A stretch of DNA of 64,000 bases, taken from Artemia franciscana. Lineage: Eukaryota; Arthropoda; Branchiopoda; Anostraca; Artemiidae. The notes below the pieces were generated by a model. The model had not been told where the DNA came from, made no database searches, and was given only the letters and a program-made list of their open reading frames with translations. The translations under genes were made by a program, and so were the position numbers. The stretch is taken from contig NC_088868.1 in the NCBI RefSeq assembly GCF_032884065.1, forward strand, positions 39,362,867-39,426,866, read 5' to 3'. Positions 56,997 to 64,000 of the stretch are shown here, piece by piece (within the stretch, counting starts at the first letter, position 1; every line of letters begins with the position of its first letter).

Positions 56997-57135
56997 CTCG
57001 CTTCTTAGGGATTGAGGTGAACGGAGGTTGAACAATCGGCGGAGCACCTGTCAAGGGCGAAGATTCGCAACAGCTTGAAAGGCAATCTGAACTTGAACTG
57101 GTTACCATCATTGAGTTGAAGATTGTTGCTCTTAG
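56997..57135 (-). CDS. Internal exon of unidentified multi-exon gene
   Basis: A 139-bp exon with acceptor TATTTTTTTTCTAG (before 57135) and donor GCGAG|GTAACT (56996). It enters in phase 0 and reads LRATIFNSMMVTSSSSDCLS, SCCESSPLTGAPPIVQPPFT and SIPKKR, leaving one base (phase 1) that joins the terminal exon. The base composition rises well above the AT-rich flanks exactly between the splice sites. Ser/Cys/Pro-rich, likely unstructured. Confidence 0.65.
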
Positions 57136-58326
57136 CTAGAAAAAAAATAAGAAAATCTAGAAATTCGTTGAGGCTGGGCTTTTTTTTCTTTTATTTTACT
57201 TTTGTACTTTTATTTTGCTTTACTTGGTTTTGAGAAACACGCCAAATTTTTGTTCGGTAGCCATATTTCATTACGTTAATACCAGTGACTAGTCGGTTTG
57301 CTTGAACCGGCTAGTATCATTGTGTTAAAAATTGTTGCTCTAAGCTGCGAAAAAGATATATATATATATATTTTTTTTTTTGCTTGATTTTTTTAACTAT
57401 CTTAATTTACTTTTTTACTGCTTTTTTGTGAGGGCTTTTTACTACATAGAATATTGTTTAATTTGTGTGTAGAAATTGTTCAACATCAATCCGACCTTTC
57501 ATTCCATAGTTCTCTGACTATCTACCTTAGTTCTGACGGATGGATGATAGACTTATCTATCAACAAGTGAAACGACTTCACTTGTTATCTATTAATACCC
57601 ATTTTTATACAATTAAAAAAAGGGCTTATGCCAGATTTGCCTCACACTATTTGCCTCAGACTATTTGTCTTAGATTTTTCTCCAATTAATCATGACTTGA
57701 TGCCTGCAACTATTTGATTTTAATCAACTGAATTCAAATTGATTTTAGAATTGATTTTTTAATCGACTGAATTCAAGTTGATTTTTTTTATCAACTGAAT
57801 TCAAACTGATTTTAGAATTGATTTTTTGAATTGATTTAATCAACTCAATTCAAAACTTATTTAATGTCTCAATTCATAAACTTTTAATGTCTTAATTTTA
57901 AGCCACTGATCATATCGATTTGCTTTTTATATATTAGCCATTAGTATGTCATAAACGCCACAACTCACCCAAAATGTCACAATTTGGTATCAGTTCTGGA
58001 ATTAGAAGGTTGAGAAGCCTAAAAAGCTATCCGTTATAATCTTCTTGATCAAAAACTCTTAATTGGAGGTTTACAACTTCCAATCACATATATTCCCGCT
58101 TCCAACGCCCTTACTAAGTTAGAAATAAGATCACATACTGACAAAGAAATACCTAATGGAAAAAAAAGTAATTTAAATTTGATTAAAGAGGAAAGGAAAT
58201 CCCGACATTTATGTTTTATGCTCTTTTTTTCTTTTTTATATTTCACTTTTTAATGTTCAATTTAGTATTATTTTAATTTTGTAGTAGACGAAAATGAACA
58301 AAGATTGAAGTACAGATGTTAGCTAC
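57136..58326 (-). other. Intron (1.2 kb)
   Basis: AT-rich. It contains a short (AT)n at 57357-57370 and a cluster of GAATTC-centred inverted repeats at 57710-57855. The minus-strand open frame at 58049-58246 has no support. Confidence 0.5.
57710..57855. repeat. Clustered inverted/direct repeats around GAATTC
   Basis: 'ATCAACTGAATTCAA' occurs three times with alternating 'TTGATTTTAGAATTGATTTTTT' segments. The block can fold into several hairpins (TCAA/TTGA pairs). Confidence 0.7.
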
Positions 58327-58444
58327 CTGTTTATCCATAACCTCTGTTTTCCGACTCATATGAATCCAGCCAGTAGTACACCCTGAATCAGAGTCACAAT
58401 CTTCTTCCTGTCCCGAGGGTGTGTCCTCTCCCCCGTTTATAAAT
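58327..58444 (-). CDS. Internal exon of unidentified multi-exon gene
   Basis: A 118-bp exon with acceptor AACTGTTGATCTTTCCAG (before 58444) and donor AACAG|GTAGCT (58326). Its first base completes AG|A (Arg) from the upstream exon. It then reads FINGGEDTPSGQEEDCDSDS and GCTTGWIHMSRKTEVMDKQ and ends in phase 0. It is acidic, then mixed. It is too short to stand out as an open frame, and is recognised by splice signals, composition and phase on both sides. Confidence 0.65.
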
Positions 58445-59479
58445 CTGGAAAGATCAACAGTTTATCTTGTAATATTCAAGAATAGAGGGTACATTGATTA
58501 ACTGATAAATAATTATTATTCCAGTAATAAAATTACAGTGTTGTAATCTTCTATTTCTATTGAAAAAGAAAACTTGAAGTCTAAGAACCGTCACCTTTCG
58601 GTCTCATACAAAATTTTTGCTGGTTTATTCGCCTCCAATCTTCTTCTTCTTCGTTCCAATAGCAGTTACAATTAACCAAACTGAAGCAAGTTTTAGAATC
58701 AGGGAACCTCACTAAATTATATTATTGCGCCTTAATAAACGATTAAACTCTCAGAATAATGTTCTTTCTTCATTATACAAAAATAATAAAAAATAAAGAG
58801 TTGAAAAGAATTTAGTTATTTCTGTATCTATTAATAAACCAAGGTATTTTATGCCCCTGTTTGACATTTTTTCGGTATATTCTTGGATTTTTTTTTCATT
58901 TAACTTGATTTAAATCAGCGGTTTACTATCAAAGTTTCATTTTTGTACCTTGTGTTAAAATGGCGTAATTAAATATTTGCTCCATTATCTGAAAAAAAGG
59001 ATGTAGGTTTCACTATATAACTTATTTACTCAATGTATTGTTTATTATCAAAATCAACAGCCTATTCTTAAATAGCCAAGAATGTCAAACTCATTATTTT
59101 TGTCATTTCAATTTTTTCACATTTTTCAGGATCAAAATGAATTTCGTAGACTGATGGTGTGTCATTTGCTTCATTTACAGGTCCACAGAAATTAACAATT
59201 TCCATTCAATCATTCAAGATACCAGTGTGCGATGATCTCGATAGAATTCTATTAGAAAATGACAGATAGAACTCCACTGTAATCCTAATTTATAAACTAA
59301 GCCATTTTACATTTTCTAATTTTCAGCTATTGAAAATTTCATATTTATCAACTCGTTTTTAAGTCACTTTTTACAACCCACCGACTCGTTTGTTTATCGC
59401 ATAAATCTGTGAAACTAGTGGGTCATATGTGGGCCCTATTTGGGCCGTTTCTAAATTCTAAATTAATTCTAAATTTGTC

Positions 59480-61300
59480 ACTGTATGCACTTACGATGAC
59501 AATGCATTAATACAAAATTCGCTCTGCTTGTATAGTCCCTTCAAAGACTCCCTTCAACATAAAACGGTGTTTGAAGGAAATAAGAAAGATAAAGCAAAAG
59601 CTTTCGCCTGCTTTTCGACCACTTCCTAATATGCAATTACTTCCAATTTTTATCAATGAATAAACTTCCGATGACATTGTAATTTTATAAATAAATATAC
59701 ATCCGATCACAGTGCAATAGCACAACACCCAGACTCCCCCTTCATGTTTGCTCCCCATTGCAGCCCCCTTAATTTTTTTTTTGGAAATCGTTTGCTTTTC
59801 AACCACTTTTGAGTATTTAATTATTTCCCAATTTTATAAATAAATACACTTCCGATCACAGTGCAATAGCACGACACCGAAACTCCCCCTTATGTTTGCT
59901 CCCCATCATAGCCCCCTTAACACTTTTCATAAATCGGTTGCTTTTCAACCACTTCTGAATATTCAATTACTTCCAAATTTTATGAATAAATACACTTCTG
60001 ATCACAGTACAATAGCACAACACGAAAACTCCCCCTTCATGTTTGCTCCCCAATGCAGCCCCCTTAATATTTTTCGTAAATCATTTGGTTTTTGACCACT
60101 TCTGAATATTCAATTATTTTCAGATGTTATATGTAAATACACTTCCGATCACAGTGCAAGAGCACAACACCGAAACTCCCCCCTCATGTTTACTGCCTAT
60201 CGCAGCCCCCTTAACATTTTTCGTGGATTAATAGCTTTTCGACAACTTCTGAACATTCAATTACTTCCTAATTTTATAAAGAAATACACTTACGATCACA
60301 GTGAATTAGTACACCACCAAAACTACCCCTTCATGTTTGCTCCCCTGTCAGCCCCCTTAATATTTTTCGTAAATCGTTGGCTCTTCAACCACTCCTGAAT
60401 ATTCAATTATTTCTAATTTTTATAAATAAATACATTTACAATCACAGTGCAATAGCACGACAACAAAGCATCCCCTTTATGTTTTCTGCCCATTATCGCC
60501 CACTTAATATTTTTCGTAAATCAATGGCTTTTCGAACATTTATGAACATTCAATTACTTCCTAATTGTATCAATAAATACACTTCGGATCATAGGGCAAC
60601 AGCACAACACCAAAACTTCCCCTTTATGCTTACGGCCCATTAGAGCCCACTTAATATTTTTTGTAAATCGTTTGGTTTTCAACCACTTCTGAATATTCAA
60701 TTATTTTCAAATTTCATAGATAAATACAGTTCCGATCACAATGCAATAGAATGACACCAAAATTACCCCCTTATGTTTGCTGCCTATCATAACCCCCCTA
60801 ACATTTTTCGTGAACCAATGGCTTTTCGATCACTTCTGAACATTCAATTATTATCTAATTTTATCAATAAATATACTTCCGATCACAGAGCAATAGCGTA
60901 ACATCAAAACTCCCCCTTCGTATTTGCTTCCCATTGAAGCCCCCTTAACACTCTCCGTAAATAATTGACTTTTCGACCACTTCTGAACATTCAATTATTT
61001 CTAAATTTCATACATAAATACATTTACAATCACAGTGCAATAGCACGACACCAAAGCATCCCCTTTATGTTTATTGCCCATTACCGCCCACTTAATATTT
61101 TTCGTAAATCAATGGCTTTTCGACCACTTATGAACATTCAATTACTTCCTCATTTTATCAATAAATACACTTCCAATCACAATTTAATAGCACGACACCA
61201 AAGCTCCCCGCTTATGTTCGCTGTCCATCGTAGCCCCCTTAATAGTTTTCGCAAATCAATGGCTTTCCGACCCCATTTTACCCCCAGAAGTCCTGACAGT
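59480..61300 (+). repeat. 147-bp tandem satellite, about 12 units
   Basis: The landmark GATCACAGTGCAATAGCA recurs at 59705, 59854, 60000, 60147, 60294, 60440, 60587, 60734, 60881, 61028 and 61175. That is ten intervals totalling 1470 bp, a mean of 147.0 (range 146-149). Each unit also has 'TTCAATTACTTCC', 'ATAAATACACTTCC', 'CTCCCCCTTCATGTTTGCT' and 'CAGCCCCCTTAATATTTTTC'. Units differ by scattered substitutions. Since 147 is divisible by three, frames such as 60965-61303 stay open by chance. Confidence 0.95.
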
Positions 61301-61479
61301 TAGCCGTAAGAGACAGAAGCTAAAACTTGTGCCTGTGCGCGCTCGGACAAACCGCTACCAGAACTTTTTTATCCCCTTTTTTACGTCAATATATAATAGT
61401 GTATAATAAAATATTTTGCCTTTCAACATCAAATTAGCCATTAGGGCTACAATTGTTGTTTAAATTAACATTTCTTTCT

Positions 61480-61925
61480 CTCCCTCTCCCTTCTGAACAT
61501 TCAATTATTCCAAATTTTATAAATAAGTACACTTCCTATCCCAGTCCAATAGCACAAAAGTAAAACGTCCCTCTCATGTTAGGTGCCCATCCCAGCACCC
61601 TCAATATTTTTCGTAAATCTTTCACTTTTGACAACTTACGAGTATTCAGTTACTTCCAAATTCTGTCCGCACTTCTGATGAGAGCTCAATTATCCAACTC
61701 CAAAATCCCCCCTCATATTGGCTTCCCATCGCAGTCCCCTCATTTTTTTTTTTCGTAAATCAACTGCTTTTTGACCACTTTTGAAGGTTCAATCATTTTG
61801 ACATTTTATTAGAATTACGTGCTTCCAATGACAGTGCGTCAGCACAGCACCAAAGCTCCCCCTTGTATGCTCCCCCTCAAAGCTCCCTTCACCATACACG
61901 AGCGTTCGGACATTGCAAAAAGTAT
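61480..61925 (+). repeat. Diverged outlying satellite units
   Basis: Two or three poorly conserved 147-bp-type units, separated from the main array by about 180 bp of unrelated sequence (61300-61480). Confidence 0.7.
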
Positions 61926-61929
61926 AATC

Positions 61930-62560
61930 CAACTATTATTTTAAAAGAATTCAAAGCGCAGTGGAAACAACACTTGCAGGGGTCGTAACAACTTAGGCTC
62001 AAATCTTAGATATGGGATGGACTTTTTGGTCTTGCAAAAGACTAGAAAGGCAAAAATATTAAAACTGAAAGAAATTGCTATTTTTTGACATTTTTGAGTC
62101 AGAAACACTTTAACAACCTGATCCTGCATCCTCTTCCTCTACCATCATTTTAAAAGACTTGAAAGCGCAGTGAACACTTGCAGTGGTCGTAGCAACTTAG
62201 GTTTAAATCTTAGATTTGGGGTGGACTTTTTGGTCTTAGAGAAGGCTAAAAACTCGAAAATATTAAGTGAAAAAATTGCTATTTTTGACATTTTTTTTTG
62301 TCAGAATCACTTTCACAACCTGATCGTGCATCCTCTTTCTCTACCATCATTTTACAAGACTTGAAACCGCAGCGGAAAGACGACTTGCAGTGGCCGTAGC
62401 AACTTCGGTTTGAATCTTAGATTTGGGGTAGAATTTTTGGTCTTAGAGAAGATTAAAAAGTCAAAAATAATAACTGAAAAAATATTGCCATTTTTGAAAT
62501 TTCTAAGTCAGAATCCTTTTCAAAACTTGATTGTGCATCCTCTTTTCCATGTGCACATAA
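61930..62560 (+). repeat. ~205-bp tandem repeat, three units
   Basis: Units begin at the 'GAAAGCGCAG'-type landmark (61956, 62165, 62367). Each holds 'CACTTGCAGTGGTCGTAGCA', 'ATCTTAGATTTGGGGTGGAC', 'TTTTTGGTCTTAGAGAAG' and 'TTGCTATTTTTGACATTTTT'. It abuts the 147-bp satellite but is unrelated to it. Confidence 0.9.
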
Positions 62561-62769
62561 ATAAAGAAGAGCAATTAACGTTCTATTTTCAAAATTTTCT
62601 ATTATTCAAAATTTCAGTGGGTAATGATTCCAAAAATCAGAGAACTTACGAAACGCAACTTTTAATTAAATCAAGAGATTTAATATATCCATTTGAAATT
62701 TCCCCCTTCTGCCATCCCAATTGTTGAAAACTTTCTTCTTTCAGTTATATTTATCGTCATTTAATAGTT

Positions 62770-63192
62770 AATGTCTGTACTTTTATGTGGATGCGAGTCT
62801 TGGAGCCTTCCAAAGAATACTGAAAAAAGACTACTTGGCTTCGAGAATAATTGTCTGCGTGCATTGGCCTTGCGGTACATTCGACCGAAGAATAACGAAT
62901 GCCTAGATAAGGGCTGATACCGAACAACTACTGGTGACCGACCAGATCAGAATGAGGAGATGGAAGCATTCCATCTCCTCATTCCCCAAATGATTTATGG
63001 TGTTGGACCCCAACCGGCATTCAAAGGAGTGGAAGACATTGCACCACACTTGGAGAGGTACCTGGAGAAAGAGGCAACGAGTCTCCGAACCACTTTCAAT
63101 GAACTTTAGTCTTTGGCACAAAATTGGTCAAGTTGGAAGTCAACCGTTGCTGCCCTATACACCCCCAGGCGTAGGAGGATCTAAGTAAGTAA
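62770..63192 (+). mobile_element. LINE 3' end with (TAAG)n tail
   Basis: Frames reading CGCESWSLPKNTEKRLLGFE and NNCLRALALRYIRP are followed by a TGDRPDQNEE-like block. A second frame then gives VLDPNRHSKEWKTLHHTWRG and TWRKRQRVSEPLSMNF, and a WKSTVAALYTP end. This is the usual C-terminus of craniofacial/RTE-type ORF2 (LLYGCESW..., ENKCLR, a TDQIRRRRWK-like block, TWRR). It ends in AAGTAAGTAAGTAA (63183-63197). The tail resembles that of the element at 24241-24999. Confidence 0.8.
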
Positions 63193-63473
63193 GTAATTTG
63201 ATAGTTTTTACTATTTAAATTAATTTATATATTAATTTTTTTTTACATATCTAATATATTTATATATTATATTTTCAAATACTTTATATCAATATCTATA
63301 CTAATATATTTATATATATATGCATTATATTATATTTATTGACATACATCATTTAATTTTTCGATAATAAAAAGGCTGCCGTAAACCAAGTGATAATTTC
63401 AGAGCTGCGGTCAATATGTTCAAACTATAAATTATTCTTTAGTAGACATTGTCAATCAAATTGTCAAACTGAC

Positions 63474-63643
63474 CTAGAAAGCTCTTCTAATGCAGAGCCT
63501 CGTTTGCCGATAACTGGTGCTAATGTAGGCGAGTCTGAAACTTGCACACTTTTTGAGCAGACAGGCTGGCTGTCTGCCTGTTCACGATTGCTGCAGTATT
63601 TTTGCTGTTCAGCAATGAAGCTGAGAACCGACTGAAGAGCCAC
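63474..63643 (-). CDS. Exon of unidentified multi-exon gene (first visible)
   Basis: A 170-bp exon with acceptor TTAATTTATTTATAG (before 63643) and donor TCTAG|GTCAGT (63473). In phase 0 it reads VALQSVLSFIAEQQKYCSNR, EQADSQPVCSKSVQVSDSPT and LAPVIGKRGSALEELS. It leaves AG, completed to Arg by the exon at 58444. It is Ser/Gln-rich with a helical start. Starting in phase 0 behind an acceptor, it is not the first exon. The 5' part of the gene lies beyond the window. Confidence 0.65.
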
Positions 63644-63664
63644 CTATAAATAAATTAATCATTA

Positions 63665-63912
63665 AAAATATGTCAAATTGTCTTCGGTTGCCAAATAAAC
63701 TATTTATCATTGGCTTAAAAAAATATATCGAATTATCATTACAATTTGTCTAACCACGATAGATTGCCAAGACATACATAAAATTATCATAGGTTGTTAA
63801 CATATATCAAATTACCATTAGACTAAAATTAAAGTATACCAAATTATAATAGGCTGTCAAAATCTATCAAATTTTTATCAAGATATATCAAATTGTCACA
63901 GGTTGCCAAAAA
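63665..63912. repeat. Degenerate ~30-bp minisatellite
   Basis: About eight imperfect units of TATATCAAATTATCATAGG-TTGCCAAAA. It lies in the intron upstream of exon 63474-63643. Confidence 0.75.
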
Positions 63913-63914
63913 AT

Positions 63915-64000
63915 ATCAAGTTATCCAGCACAAACACGTAAAAAAAAGACAGAAGGAGAAAAGGAAGACTGTTTTCCTACATTAGTAATTAATATAGATC
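63915..64000 (-). repeat. Dispersed repeat, reverse copy of 35140-35245
   Basis: In reverse it reads 'GATCTATATTAATTACTAATGTAGGAAAACAGTCTTCC'-type sequence, then 'TTTTCTCCTTCTGTCTTTTT' and 'ACGTGTTTGTGCTG'. It is cut by the window edge. Confidence 0.8.

Larger units (their letters stand above)
58445..63473 (-). other. Large intron (5.0 kb) with satellite DNA and a LINE
   Basis: Between the first two visible exons of the minus-strand gene. Contents are the 147-bp satellite, a 205-bp tandem repeat, a plus-strand LINE end and AT-rich simple sequence near 63190-63370. From 58445 to 59470 nothing specific was seen. Confidence 0.55.

Noticed and set aside
59892-61303. Several 67-112-codon frames with 49-residue repeats
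   Set aside because: The 147-bp satellite period is divisible by three. Frame changes between units (146-, 148- and 149-bp spacings) argue against one protein.

Overview
The window looks like a gene-poor, AT-rich, repeat-dense stretch of an arthropod nuclear genome. There are no bacterial-style operons, ribosome-binding sites or long uninterrupted genes. Coding sequence appears as short exons of 60-470 bp bounded by splice signals and separated by kilobases of decayed transposons, satellites and long (AT)n tracts. One exon matches the arthropod-typical DM4/12 family. A small crustacean such as a branchiopod (brine-shrimp-like) is my guess, but the sequence does not prove it.

Host gene candidates. 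(1) A minus-strand gene at 53446-63643: four exons, each with good splice signals, whose phases fit exactly (0, then 2/1, 0, 1/2). They give a 230-residue C-terminal part, a stop and an AATAAA signal. I could not assign a family. (2) A minus-strand DM4/12-family gene: exon 10803-10980 joins in phase to the diagnostic exon 3334-3498 across a 7.3 kb intron. (3) A minus-strand first coding exon at 37539-38004 for a probable secreted or membrane protein. (4) Weaker exon candidates at 1571-1675 (-), 2679-2777 (+), 4121-4236 plus 4427-4490 (+), and 36979-37060 (-).

Mobile and viral remnants. Two kinds of non-LTR retrotransposon debris occur. RTE/craniofacial-like 3' ends lie at 255, 3228, 10000, 27342, 36225 (-) and 62770; most end in TAG- or TAAG-type microsatellite tails. 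CR1/Jockey-like reverse transcriptase remnants lie at 19560, 27953 and 47060. A further LINE end on the minus strand (24241-24995) is nested inside another repeat. A decayed piggyBac element fills about 40775-44017. A frameshifted remnant at 8612-9249 (-) resembles a structural-type protein of Polinton/adintovirus-like elements. A degraded Cys-rich coding tract lies at 5165-6800 (+).

Repeat architecture. The dominant repeat ('family A') starts A|TCAAACAG followed by a perfect terminal hairpin. It contains a module ('family B') that also exists as about 240-bp tandem arrays, and it carries foldback segments; one of these (14766-14982) is a perfect 87-bp inverted repeat. A satellite averaging exactly 147 bp per unit (59705-61175) and a 205-bp repeat (61930-62560) fill much of one intron of gene 1. 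Minisatellites, microsatellites, two long poly-A tracts and several inverted repeats fill much of the rest.
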